The notes under the pieces were generated by a model. The model saw nothing but the letters and a program-made list of their open reading frames with translations. It was not told the DNA's origin and did no database searches. A program made the position numbers and the translations under genes. DNA of 64,000 bases from Pseudorhodoferax sp. Leaf265. Its GTDB lineage: Bacteria; Pseudomonadota; Gammaproteobacteria; Burkholderiales; Burkholderiaceae_C. The stretch is taken from positions 2,712-66,711 of the forward strand of contig NZ_LMMT01000012.1 of assembly GCF_001422365.1 (NCBI RefSeq). Reading direction: 5' to 3'. Positions 36,290 to 44,204 of the stretch are shown one piece after another. Within the stretch, counting starts at the first letter, position 1. Every line of letters starts with the position of its first letter.

Positions 36290-36757
36290 CTACACCGGCA
36301 CGGTGGATTCCTTGAGCACGCGCAGCACGAAATGCGACTTGCTGTGCCGGATGCCGGGGATCTTGTAGAGCTTCTCGCGCAGCAGCCGCTCGTAGTCGCG
36401 CGTGTCGCGCACGGCGATGCGGATGTAGTAGTCGTAGTCGCCCGAAACCAGGTAGGCCTCCAGGATCTCGGGGATGGTGGCCAGCACCTGGCCGAAGGCG
36501 TAGAGCGTGTCCTCGGTGTGGCTCTCCAGCGTGAGCTGCACGATCACCGTGTCCTGGTAGCCGAGGCTGGCCGGGTCCACCTCCACCGTGTAGCGCTTGA
36601 TCACGCCCTCGTCCTGCAGCCGCTTGATGCGGCTCCAGCAACTGGTCGGCGACAGGCCCACCTCGGCGCCGATCTCCTGCAGCGTGCGGCGCGCGTCCTG
36701 CAGCAGGATGCGCAGGATGGCGAGATCGGTCTTGTCGAAGATTTTTCCGTCAAGCAT
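36290..36757 (-). CDS. Lrp/AsnC family transcriptional regulator
   Basis: A 155-residue regulator. Residues 1-60 form the AsnC helix-turn-helix ([40 protein letters not shown]), and residues about 70-150 the RAM effector domain ([20 protein letters not shown]). The start at 36755-36757 (MLDGKIFD) is normal. It is divergent from the acetolactate-synthase-like gene across 89 bp, a common arrangement in which an Lrp protein responds to an amino acid and controls its neighbour. Confidence 0.95.
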   Translation of the reverse strand: MLDGKIFDKTDLAILRILLQDARRTLQEIGAEVGLSPTSCWSRIKRLQDEGVIKRYTVEVDPASLGYQDTVIVQLTLESHTEDTLYAFGQVLATIPEILEAYLVSGDYDYYIRIAVRDTRDYERLLREKLYKIPGIRHSKSHFVLRVLKESTVPV

Positions 36758-36795
36758 TTTCTTCTCCGAAGGAATTTCGAAGAACAAGCGCTGGA

Positions 36796-36812
36796 CTTCG
36801 AATAATCGGAAG
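36796..36812. promoter_or_regulatory. Lrp-type operator candidate
   Basis: CTTC and GAAG arms frame a 17-base imperfect dyad with an AT-rich centre (AATAAT), 34 bases before the ilvB-like ATG and 38 bases from the lrp start. Lrp/AsnC proteins bind 15-17-bp imperfect palindromes with AT-rich cores. Repeats of TTCGAA-like sequence nearby (36775-36800) would allow multimer binding. Inferred. Confidence 0.42.
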
Positions 36813-36846
36813 CCTATTCTGCGCCAATACCGAAAAAATAGAGGGC

Positions 36847-38637
36847 ATGAAAACCACCGACGTCCTCGCCCCCTTGTCCGCCGCCGCCCTGCCGGTGGCG
36901 CCCGCCGCTCCGCGCAACGGCGCCCAGGCGCTGCTGGACGCCCTGATCGAGGGCGGCGTCGACACGCTGTTCGGCTACCCCGGCGGTGCGGCGCTGCCGC
37001 TCTACGACGCGCTGCACGGCGAGCCGCGGTTGCGCCACATCCTCGTGCGCCACGAGCAGGCCGCCGTACACGCGGCCGAGGGCTATGCGCGCAGCACGGG
37101 CAAGGTCGGCGTGGTGCTGGTCACCTCCGGTCCCGGCGTGGGCAACACCATCACGGGCCTGCTCGACGCGATGAGCGATTCCGTGCCCGTTCTGTGCATC
37201 AGCGGCCAGGTGGCCACGGCCGTGATCGGCACCCAGGCCTTCCAGGAAAGCGATGCGCTGGGCATGTCGCGGCCCGTGACCAAGTGGAACTTCCAGCCGC
37301 GCAGCGCGGCCCAGGTCGGCGACGCCGTGCGCCGTGCGCTGGCCATCGCCGCGGGCGGGCGTCCCGGCCCGGTGCTGCTCGACGTGCCCAAGGACGTGCA
37401 GCTCGCGCCCGTGGGCCAGCCCGTAGCGGCGCGGCCGTTGCGCGCCGCGCCGGGTGGCAATCTGCCGCGTGGCAGCCTGCAGCGCGCGGCCGACCTGATC
37501 TCCACCGCGCGCCGGCCCGTGTTCTACGGCGGCGGCGGCCTCGTCAACGCGGGCCCCGCGGCCTGCGCAGCCTTCGCCCAGCTCGTGCGCCAGGTCGGCG
37601 GGCCCTGCACGCTCACGCTGATGGGGCTGGGCGCGTTCCCCGCGTCCGATCCCCAATTCGTGGGCATGCTGGGCATGCACGGCACGCTCGAGGCCAACCT
37701 GGCCATGCACGAGGCCGACCTGGTCGTCAACGTGGGCGCCCGCTTCGACGACCGCGTGACCGGCAAGCTCGACGAGTTCTGCCCGCACGCCCGCAAGATC
37801 CACGTCGACATCGACCCCAGCGCGATCCACCGCACCGTGCAGGTCGACGTGCCCATCGTCGGCGACTGCGGCGCCGTGCTCGACGCGTTGCTGGCCCTGC
37901 CCGAGCTGCGCGGCCTCGATCCCGCGCGGCTCGCCCCCTGGTGGCAGCGCGTGGACCGCTGGCGTGCGCACCACTGCCTGGACTTCGTGCCCGCGCTTGA
38001 CGCCATCCTGCCGCAGCACCTGATGGCCAGTCTGCAGGCGCAGATCGCCGGGCGCGACGCCATCGTCTCCACCGACGTGGGCCAGCACCAGATGTGGGCC
38101 GCGCAGTACCTGCGCTTCGAGCGCCCGCGCCGCTGGCTGACCTCGGGCGGCGCCGGCACCATGGGCTACGGCCTGCCGGCCGCCATCGGCGCGCAGGTGG
38201 CACACCCGGACGCGCTGGTCGTCTGCGTGAGCGGCGACGCCTCGGTGCTCATGAACATCCAGGAGCTGTCCACGGCCGTGCAGCACGCCACGCCCGTCAA
38301 GCTCGTGCTGTCCAACAACGGCTACATGGGCATGGTGCGGCAGTGGCAGGAGCTGATCCACGGCAACCGCCTGTCGCACAGCTGGAACGCCGCGCTGCCC
38401 GACTTCGTGGCGCTGGCCAAGGCCTTCGGCTGGGGCGCGCGGCGCGTGTCCGATCCGGCCGAGCTGGATGCCGCGCTGGCCGAATGCCTGGCCTGGGACG
38501 GCCCCTTCTTCCTCGACGTGCAGGTGGCGGCGCAGGAGAACTGCTTCCCGATGATGCCGGCCGGCGCAGGGCACCACCGGGTGATGCTGGGCAAGGACCG
38601 CTGGTACGTGGACGAGGGAGACAGCGCCGCCGCCTGA
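36847..38637 (+). CDS. ilvB: acetolactate synthase large-subunit-type enzyme
   Basis: A 596-residue TPP- and FAD-dependent enzyme. [17 protein letters not shown] (activating Glu near residue 67), the FAD-domain segment [19 protein letters not shown] near residue 295, and [16 protein letters not shown] with [14 protein letters not shown] near residues 462-500 match AHAS catalytic subunits. It would condense two pyruvates to acetolactate, or pyruvate with 2-oxobutyrate, for branched-chain amino acids. No small regulatory subunit (ilvH/ilvN) is nearby, so this is probably a second or specialised copy under the divergent Lrp regulator. GAGGG lies before the ATG. Confidence 0.9.
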   Translation: MKTTDVLAPLSAAALPVAPAAPRNGAQALLDALIEGGVDTLFGYPGGAALPLYDALHGEPRLRHILVRHEQAAVHAAEGYARSTGKVGVVLVTSGPGVGNTITGLLDAMSDSVPVLCISGQVATAVIGTQAFQESDALGMSRPVTKWNFQPRSAAQVGDAVRRALAIAAGGRPGPVLLDVPKDVQLAPVGQPVAARPLRAAPGGNLPRGSLQRAADLISTARRPVFYGGGGLVNAGPAACAAFAQLVRQVGGPCTLTLMGLGAFPASDPQFVGMLGMHGTLEANLAMHEADLVVNVGARFDDRVTGKLDEFCPHARKIHVDIDPSAIHRTVQVDVPIVGDCGAVLDALLALPELRGLDPARLAPWWQRVDRWRAHHCLDFVPALDAILPQHLMASLQAQIAGRDAIVSTDVGQHQMWAAQYLRFERPRRWLTSGGAGTMGYGLPAAIGAQVAHPDALVVCVSGDASVLMNIQELSTAVQHATPVKLVLSNNGYMGMVRQWQELIHGNRLSHSWNAALPDFVALAKAFGWGARRVSDPAELDAALAECLAWDGPFFLDVQVAAQENCFPMMPAGAGHHRVMLGKDRWYVDEGDSAAA

Positions 38638-38706
38638 GGCCGCGCCGCGCGGGCGGGCTGCTACGATCCGCGCCCGTCCCGCAGGCCGCGGGGCGGCCCA
38701 TCCACC

Positions 38707-39636
38707 ATGAACTTTCGCCAGCTGCGCTACTTTTGCGAGGTGGCCGCCTGCGGAACGCTCGCGCGCGCGGCCGAGCGGCTGCATGTGGCGCCCACCGCAC
38801 TCAGCATGCAGATGGCGCAGCTGGAATCCAGCCTGGGCGGTGCGCTGTTCGACCGCCGTGCCCGGCCCATGGTGCTCACGCCGCTGGGCCGCTTCTTCCT
38901 GCCGCGCGCCCAGGCCCTGCTGCGCGATGGCCAGCGGCTGGAGCAGGAGTCGCGCGAACTGGCCACGGGCAGCAGCGGCTGGCTCGGCATTGGCTTCGTG
39001 CGCTCGCTGCTCAACTCGCGGCTGCCCAGCGCCCTGCATGCGTTCCGGCAGGCGCATCCTGAGGTCAAGCTCGAACTGGTCGAGATGCTGTCCGAACACC
39101 AGCCGGCCCAACTGCGCAGCGGGCGCATCCACCTGGGCCTGTCGCGCTTTGCGCTGGCGCCCGAGCCGGTGGCCGACCTGCGCCACACGCCCTTGTTCGA
39201 AGACCCCTTCGTCGTCGCGCTGTCGGCCCAGCACCCGCTGGCGCGCCGGCGCCGGCTCGCGGTGGCCGACCTGGACGGACTGGCGCTGATCAGCTACCCC
39301 AAGGACCCGCACAGCGGCTTCGCGCAGCGCGTGCTCGCGGCGCTGCTGCAGGCCGGCGCGCAGCCGCGCGTGGACCACGAGGCGATCGAGATCCACACCG
39401 CGCTGGCCCTGGTGGCCTCCGGCCTGGGCTATGCCATCGTGGGCGCGTCGGTGGCCGAACGCGGCCAGAGCGATCTCGTGTTCCTGCCGATCCCGGCCTT
39501 GAAGACGCGCACGGTGGTGATGGCGGTCACGCGCGTGGACGGCGACAACCCCCTGGTCGAACGCATGCTGGCGCTGCTGCAGTCCGGCGCCCCGGCCACG
39601 GCCCGGCGCGGCAGAACTTCAGAAAAGCTGAAGTAA
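38707..39636 (+). CDS. LysR family transcriptional regulator
   Basis: A 309-residue LysR protein: winged helix at residues 1-60 (NFRQLRYFCEVAACGTLARA, LHVAPTALSMQMAQLESSLG) and substrate domain from about 90 to 290. Its last codons contain a 19-base palindrome with a T-N11-A LysR box (39616-39634), located just before the aldolase-Bug operon. This suggests it controls that operon. It follows the ilvB-like gene by 69 bp. Confidence 0.93.
   Translation: MNFRQLRYFCEVAACGTLARAAERLHVAPTALSMQMAQLESSLGGALFDRRARPMVLTPLGRFFLPRAQALLRDGQRLEQESRELATGSSGWLGIGFVRSLLNSRLPSALHAFRQAHPEVKLELVEMLSEHQPAQLRSGRIHLGLSRFALAPEPVADLRHTPLFEDPFVVALSAQHPLARRRRLAVADLDGLALISYPKDPHSGFAQRVLAALLQAGAQPRVDHEAIEIHTALALVASGLGYAIVGASVAERGQSDLVFLPIPALKTRTVVMAVTRVDGDNPLVERMLALLQSGAPATARRGRTSEKLK
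39616..39634. promoter_or_regulatory. LysR box overlapping the lysR 3' end
   Basis: ACTTCAG-AAAAG-CTGAAGT is a perfect 7-bp dyad; its core from T at 39619 to A at 39631 fits T-N11-A. It lies over codons Thr-Ser-Glu-Lys-Leu-Lys and the first base of the stop of the LysR gene, 56 bp before the ATG of the aldolase gene. The perfect symmetry and the position fit an operator for the adjacent LysR protein. It could also act as a weak hairpin. Confidence 0.55.
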
Positions 39637-39690
39637 GGTTCAGCATTCGCTGCTGTGCCTGGCTGGCGCATTGCCCGAAGATGCGCGCCC

Positions 39691-40338
39691 ATGCCGAACG
39701 CACCGCTCTCCGATTCAATCGCCCTGCTGCGCCAGCTGGGCGCCGCCACCGTCTACGAAGCCCAGGGCGCGCAAGGCGCGCTGGACCACGGCATCAAGCC
39801 GATCGACCCGGCCTGCCGCCTGGCCGGCCCGGCGTACACCGTGGACTGCCGGCCTGCCGACAACCTGATGCTGCACTACGCCGTGCAGAAGGCGCGGCCT
39901 GGCGACGTGCTGGTGGTCGATGCCAAGGGCTTCATGGAGGCCGGCCCCTGGGGCGACGTGCTGACGCTGCAGGCGATGCAGCGCGGCATCGCCGGGCTGC
40001 TCATCAACGGCTGCGTGCGCGACGCCAACCTCATCATCGAGCTGGGCTTTCCGGTGTTCTGCCGCGGCCTATCGATCAAGGGCACGGGCAAGAACCAGCC
40101 GGGCCGCGTCGACGTGCCGGTGAGCATCGGCGACGTGAGCATCCGCCCCGGCGACATCGTCGTCGGCGACCGCGATGGCGTGGCCGTGGTGCCGCACGAG
40201 CGCGTGGACGCCACCATCGCCGCCAGCCTGGCGCGCGAGGACAAGGAAGCGCAACAGCGCCAGGCCATCGCGCAGGGCGTGTCCACAGTCGAACTGTTGG
40301 GCTTGGGCGAGACGCTGCGCCGCTTCGGCCTGCACTGA
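39691..40338 (+). CDS. RraA-family 4-hydroxy-2-oxo-acid aldolase
   Basis: A 215-residue class II pyruvate aldolase-like protein of the RraA fold (HMG/CHA aldolase). Features: RPGDVLVVDAKGFMEAGPWG near residue 67, MQRGIAGLLINGCVRDANLI near residue 94 (catalytic Arg and metal-binding Asp in CVRD) and GDIVVGDRDGVAVVP near residue 154. Such enzymes split 4-carboxy-4-hydroxy-2-oxoadipate or 4-hydroxy-4-methyl-2-oxoglutarate in aromatic acid breakdown. The ATG at 39691 gives the standard N-terminus. First gene of a unit with a Bug receptor (50 bp gap). Confidence 0.9.
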   Translation: MPNAPLSDSIALLRQLGAATVYEAQGAQGALDHGIKPIDPACRLAGPAYTVDCRPADNLMLHYAVQKARPGDVLVVDAKGFMEAGPWGDVLTLQAMQRGIAGLLINGCVRDANLIIELGFPVFCRGLSIKGTGKNQPGRVDVPVSIGDVSIRPGDIVVGDRDGVAVVPHERVDATIAASLAREDKEAQQRQAIAQGVSTVELLGLGETLRRFGLH

Positions 40339-40388
40339 GCCCGTGCGCCTGCGCGCAACGCCCACTTTCATTTCCTGGAGACAAACCG

Positions 40389-41360
40389 ATGAACCGACAA
40401 CACTTTCTGCGCCTGTGCGCGCTCGGCACCGCCCTGGCCCTGGGTGGCACCGCCGCCCTGGCGCAGAGCTATCCGAGCAAGCCGATCCGCCTGGTCGTGC
40501 CCTGGCCCGCAGGCGGCGGCGCCGATGCCGTCGGCCGTGCGGTGGCCGAGGCGCTGCGCGTGCAGCTGGGCCAAAGCGTGGTCGTCGACAACATCGCCGG
40601 CGCGGGCGGCAACATCGGCACGCAGCAGTTCGTGCGCCAGCCGGCCGACGGCTACACGCTGCTGCTGGCCACCAGTTCGACCAACTCGGCCAATCCCTAC
40701 CTGTACAAGCGCACCGGCTTCGATCCGGTCAAGGACTTCACGCCGGTGGCCTCGCTGGCCGTGATCCCCAGCGTCATGATCGTGGCCGCCGGCGCACCCT
40801 ACAAGTCGCCGGCCGACATCGTGCAGGCGGCCAAGGCCCAGCCGGGCAAGCTGTCCTACGGCTCGGGCGGCGTCGGCAACTCGGCCCACCTGGCCGGCGA
40901 GCTGTTCAAGTCCATCGCGGGCATCGACGTGATCCACGTGCCCTACAAGGGCAGCTCGCCCGCGCTGACCGATGTCATGGGCGGCCAGCTCGACTACATG
41001 CTGGACACCGGCGCCTACGGCCAGCTCAAGGGCGGCAAGGTGCGCGCGGTCGCGGTGGCCTCGGCCGCGCGGCATCCGCTGCTGCCGGGCGTGCCGACCT
41101 TCGAGGAGCTCGGCATCAAGGGCATGCAGATGAACGCCTGGTACGGGCTGGCGGCACCGGCCGGCACGCCGGCCGCCATCGTCGAGCGGCTCAACGGCGC
41201 GGTGCAGGCCGCCTTCCAGGCCGGCGACCTCGGCAAGCGCCTGACCGACGTGGGCGCCGAACTGCGGCCGGGCACGGCGGCCAGCTTCGCGGCGTTCTGG
41301 AACGCCGAGCTGCAGCGCTATGCCGGCCTGGTCAAACTGACGGGCGCGACGCTGGACTGA
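40389..41360 (+). CDS. Bug/TctC family tripartite tricarboxylate receptor
   Basis: A 323-residue periplasmic binding protein. After a signal peptide (LALGGTAALAQ) come SYPSKPIRLVVPWPAGGGAD and GAGGNIGTQQFVRQPADGYT, the two conserved Bug loops. HVPYKGSSPALTDVMGGQLD marks the second lobe. Bug receptors bind small carboxylates for TTT-type transporters; no tctA/tctB gene is in the window, as is common in Burkholderiales. The aldolase upstream suggests an aromatic or hydroxy acid ligand. Confidence 0.95.
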   Translation: MNRQHFLRLCALGTALALGGTAALAQSYPSKPIRLVVPWPAGGGADAVGRAVAEALRVQLGQSVVVDNIAGAGGNIGTQQFVRQPADGYTLLLATSSTNSANPYLYKRTGFDPVKDFTPVASLAVIPSVMIVAAGAPYKSPADIVQAAKAQPGKLSYGSGGVGNSAHLAGELFKSIAGIDVIHVPYKGSSPALTDVMGGQLDYMLDTGAYGQLKGGKVRAVAVASAARHPLLPGVPTFEELGIKGMQMNAWYGLAAPAGTPAAIVERLNGAVQAAFQAGDLGKRLTDVGAELRPGTAASFAAFWNAELQRYAGLVKLTGATLD

Positions 41361-41363
41361 GCT

Positions 41364-41390
41364 CGGGGCGCGGCCGGGCAGCCGCCCCGG
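41364..41390. terminator. GC-rich stem-loop after the Bug gene
   Basis: CGGGGCG ... CGCCCCG pair in a strong hairpin starting 4 bases after the receptor stop; a CGGC/GCCG pair can extend it. No T run follows. A terminator is likely by position before the separate MFS gene. Confidence 0.38.
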
Positions 41391-41451
41391 CGTGTCGATT
41401 CCGGCGCGCCTGCATCGTCGCGGGGACATCCGCAGCCTGTAGATTCCAGCG

Positions 41452-42978
41452 ATGTCTCCTGCTACCCCCGCCACGCGCGCCACGGCGCGCGAATGGACCG
41501 GCCTGGCCGTTCTGGCCTTGCCCTGCCTGGTCTACGCCATGGACCTCACCGTGCTCAACCTCGCGCTGCCCGTGCTGAGCCGCGAACTGCAACCCTCCAG
41601 CGCGCAGCTGCTCTGGATCCTGGACATCTACGGCTTCTTCGTCGCGGGTTTCCTGATCACCATGGGCACGCTGGGCGACCGCATCGGCCGGCGCCGGCTG
41701 CTGCTGGCCGGCGCGGCCTTCTTCGCGGGCGCGTCGGCACTCGCGGCGCTCGCGCACACGGCCGAGCTGCTGGTCGCGGCACGCGCGCTGCTGGGCCTGG
41801 CCGGCGCGACCATCGCGCCTTCGACCATGGCGCTGATCCGCAACATGTTCCACGACGCCGGCCAGCGCCAGTTCGCCATCGGCGTCTGGATCGCGGCCTT
41901 CTCGCTGGGCAGCGCCATCGGGCCGCTGGTGGGCGGCGTGCTGCTGGAGTTCTTCCACTGGGGCGCGGTGTTCTGGATCAACGTGCCGGTGATGGCGCTG
42001 ACGCTCGCGCTGGGGCCGCGCCTGCTGCCCGAGTACCGCGACCCGGATGCCGGCCGGCTCGATCTCGCCAGCGTGGCGCTGTCGCTGGCTGCCGTGCTGC
42101 TGACGATCTACGGGCTCAAGCAGCTGGCCGAGCATGGCCCCGCTGCCTCCTCGTTGGCCATGACGCTGCTGGGCCTCGCCGTGGGCGCGCTGTTCCTGCG
42201 CCGCCAGGGCCGCATCGCCTATCCGCTGCTGGACCTGCGGCTGTTCCGCCATGCGCCGTTCTGCGCCGCGCTGGCCGCCTATGCGCTGACCTGCCTGGCG
42301 ATGTTCGGCGTCTACATCTTCATGACGCAGTACCTGCAACTGGTGCTGGACCTGACGCCGCTCGAGGCCGGCATCGCCACGCTGCCCTGGGCGCTGTCCT
42401 TCGTCGTGGGGTCGCTGGCCGCGCCGCAGCTGGCGGCGCGCTGGCCGCGGGCGCGCGTGATCGTCGTGGGCCTGGTGGCCGCGGCGCTGGGTTTCGGCCT
42501 GCTCGCGACAGGGCAGGGCCTGTGGACGCTGGTGCCGGCGACCGTCGTCATGGCGCTGGGCATGGCGCCGGTGTTCACGATCGGCAACGAGATCATCATC
42601 ACCACGGCGCCGCCCGAGCGCGCGGGCGCGGCCTCGGCGCTGTCGGAAACGGCGTCGGAGTTCAGCGGCGCGCTGGGCATCGCGCTGCTGGGCAGTGCCG
42701 GCATGGTGGTCTACCGGCAGGGGCTGGGCAGCGAGTGGCCGGCGGGCCTGGGGCTGGAGCTGCTGCCGGCCGCCGGGGCTTCATTGGGTGGTGCGGTGCA
42801 CCTGGCCGAGGGCCTGCCTGCGGCCACCGCGGCGGCGCTGCTGCACACGGCGCATGCCAGCTTCACCAGTGCCCTGCAGGCCATTGCGCTGACCGGGGCC
42901 GCGCTCGTGGCCGCTGCGGCCTGGCTGGTCGCGCACATGCTGCGCGGGGTCGACCTGTCGGCCGCGCCGCAGCACTGA
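41452..42978 (+). CDS. DHA2-family MFS drug exporter, 14 helices
   Basis: A 508-residue inner-membrane exporter with about 14 hydrophobic helices. DLTVLNLALPVLSRELQPSS at helix 1, motif A GTLGDRIGRRRLLL near residue 77, and the antiporter motif C region LGSAIGPLVGGVLL near residue 152 match the QacA/SmvA type proton antiporters. The long C-terminal pair of helices is complete. The MITE-like element begins 11 bases after its stop. No regulator lies beside it. Confidence 0.94.
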   Translation: MSPATPATRATAREWTGLAVLALPCLVYAMDLTVLNLALPVLSRELQPSSAQLLWILDIYGFFVAGFLITMGTLGDRIGRRRLLLAGAAFFAGASALAALAHTAELLVAARALLGLAGATIAPSTMALIRNMFHDAGQRQFAIGVWIAAFSLGSAIGPLVGGVLLEFFHWGAVFWINVPVMALTLALGPRLLPEYRDPDAGRLDLASVALSLAAVLLTIYGLKQLAEHGPAASSLAMTLLGLAVGALFLRRQGRIAYPLLDLRLFRHAPFCAALAAYALTCLAMFGVYIFMTQYLQLVLDLTPLEAGIATLPWALSFVVGSLAAPQLAARWPRARVIVVGLVAAALGFGLLATGQGLWTLVPATVVMALGMAPVFTIGNEIIITTAPPERAGAASALSETASEFSGALGIALLGSAGMVVYRQGLGSEWPAGLGLELLPAAGASLGGAVHLAEGLPAATAAALLHTAHASFTSALQAIALTGAALVAAAAWLVAHMLRGVDLSAAPQH

Positions 42979-42988
42979 GCGGTGCTTA

Positions 42989-43254
42989 GAGGGTGTTTCC
43001 AAAATCAATAGGCCCACGTGTGGCCCCAGGGCGCGGCCAATCAAGGCGCAAGGCGCTGTGCGGGCTGTCTGCCCGCACAAGCCTTGCAACGCCGAGTGGG
43101 CGTGTCCTGGGGCCGCACCCTTCGGGCCGGGGCGCCCTGCGGCCATGGGCTGCGTTGCGCCACTTGTCCGGGCTCCAGCACGGCCTGCGTGTCGCGCCTT
43201 GCCCATGGCCGCAGGGCACCCCGGCGTGGGCCTATTCATTTCGGAAACACCCTC
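42989..43254. repeat. 266-bp MITE-like element with 30-bp inverted ends
   Basis: Left end 42989-43018 (GAGGGTGTTTCC then AAAATCAATAGGCCCACG) and right end 43225-43254 are inverted copies with 2 mismatches in 30. Inside, 43127-43150 and 43201-43224 form a second inverted pair of 24 bases with 1 mismatch, so the element can fold into nested hairpins. No transposase frame is present. No target duplication is evident. The right end supplies the last seven sense codons and stop of the neighbouring IclR gene. Structure is seen directly; a non-autonomous transposon is the best reading, and a REP/BIME-like palindromic repeat is an alternative. Confidence 0.75.
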
Positions 43255-44020
43255 GGACCATGCGCGCGAGCTGCGGGCCGATCTCCTGCTCCAGCAGTTC
43301 GCGCGGGAACTTGCTGGCCTGCCCGCCGGCGTTGAGGGTGACGACGCGGCCGTCGGGCTGGCGGATGGCCGCGGCCACGCCGGCGATGTCGCTCTGCCAG
43401 TCGCGCACCACGACCGTGAAGCCGCGCGCCTGCCAGTGGGCGCAGCCCGCCGCGATGGCCTCGCGCACGGTGGGCCAGCGCGCGCCTTCGGCCTGGCGGA
43501 TCTCGGCCAGCAGGCGCTCGCGTTCCTTCGGCTCCATCACGGCCAGCAGCGCATGGCCCATGGCGGTGTCGGCGATCGGGATGCGCGAGCCGATGTCCAG
43601 CCCCAGCGACAGCGGCGCGCCCGAGCGGCAGTTCTCCAGGTACAGCACCGACAGGCCGTGGCGGATGCCGAGCGAGACCGAGATGTCGTAGCGCTCGGCC
43701 AGGTCCTGCATGTAGGGCCGCGCGATGCGCCGCAGCTTGAGGTTGGACACCATGGTGATGCCCAGCGCCGCCGTGCTGTCGCCCAGCGCGTACTTGCCGC
43801 TCTCGCGCGAGTGGCGCAGGTAGCCCTGCACGCACAGCGTGTAGGCCAGCCGCACCACCGTCGGCTTGGGCAGGCCGGTGCGCGCGGCGATCTCGGTGTT
43901 GCTGAGCCACTTCTCGTCGACCTGGAACGCGGCCAGCACGTCCAGGCCACGCGCCAGCGCGGTGACGAAACGGCGGCTGTCCGCCCCCTCGTCGAAATCG
44001 ATCTGGCTGGTTCGTCCCAT
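43232..44020 (-). CDS. IclR family transcriptional regulator
   Basis: A 262-residue IclR protein. The winged helix-turn-helix is at residues about 15-75 (FVTALARGLDVLAAFQVDEK, NTEIAARTGLPKPTVVRLAY), and the IclR effector domain follows (DTAMGHALLAVMEPKERERL; AAAIRQPDGRVVTLNAGGQA). The C-terminus GCFRNE plus stop is encoded within the right end of the MITE-like element, so the original end was probably replaced. Divergent from the esterase-Bug operon; inverted operator-like sites lie at 44034-44057 and 44150-44166. Confidence 0.94.
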   Translation of the reverse strand: MGRTSQIDFDEGADSRRFVTALARGLDVLAAFQVDEKWLSNTEIAARTGLPKPTVVRLAYTLCVQGYLRHSRESGKYALGDSTAALGITMVSNLKLRRIARPYMQDLAERYDISVSLGIRHGLSVLYLENCRSGAPLSLGLDIGSRIPIADTAMGHALLAVMEPKERERLLAEIRQAEGARWPTVREAIAAGCAHWQARGFTVVVRDWQSDIAGVAAAIRQPDGRVVTLNAGGQASKFPRELLEQEIGPQLARMVRGCFRNE

Positions 44021-44033
44021 GCTGGCTCTCTTT

Positions 44034-44057
44034 AATTCTGCTATGCGGAATTATTTG
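44034..44057. promoter_or_regulatory. IclR operator candidate, site 1
   Basis: AATTCTGC-TAT-GCGGAATT (44034-44052) is a palindrome with one mismatch, and its right part belongs to a 17-base segment (44041-44057) that recurs inverted at 44150-44166. It lies 14 bp upstream of the IclR start codon, so binding would repress iclR. IclR proteins commonly bind such short dyads. Inferred binding, sequence seen directly. Confidence 0.6.
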
Positions 44058-44149
44058 AATGGCTAGACCGAATGCAGCGTCATGGATTTCCCTAGGTAAT
44101 CGCTTTACATGTGGGATCGATACTGAAATTCGCCTGTTTTCAGCTGCGG

Positions 44150-44166
44150 CAAATAATTCCGCTTAG
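44150..44166. promoter_or_regulatory. IclR operator candidate, site 2
   Basis: CAAATAATTCCGCTTAG is the inverse of 44041-44057 with one mismatch. It is 38 bp before the GTG start of the esterase-like lipoprotein gene and 92 bp from site 1. The pair frames both promoters of the divergent region, fitting IclR control of both directions, perhaps with looping. Confidence 0.58.
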
Positions 44167-44204
44167 AGAAACACGGCCCATAACCACCCCAAGGAGATGA
44201 ACCC

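Noticed and set aside
42979-43260. Target site duplication flanking the palindromic element
   Set aside because: The bases outside the two ends (CTTA on the left, GGAC on the right) do not match, so no duplication can be claimed.
42993-43691. Plus-strand open frame running through the palindromic element
   Set aside because: It crosses the inverted repeats and the IclR gene on the other strand and encodes no known motif.
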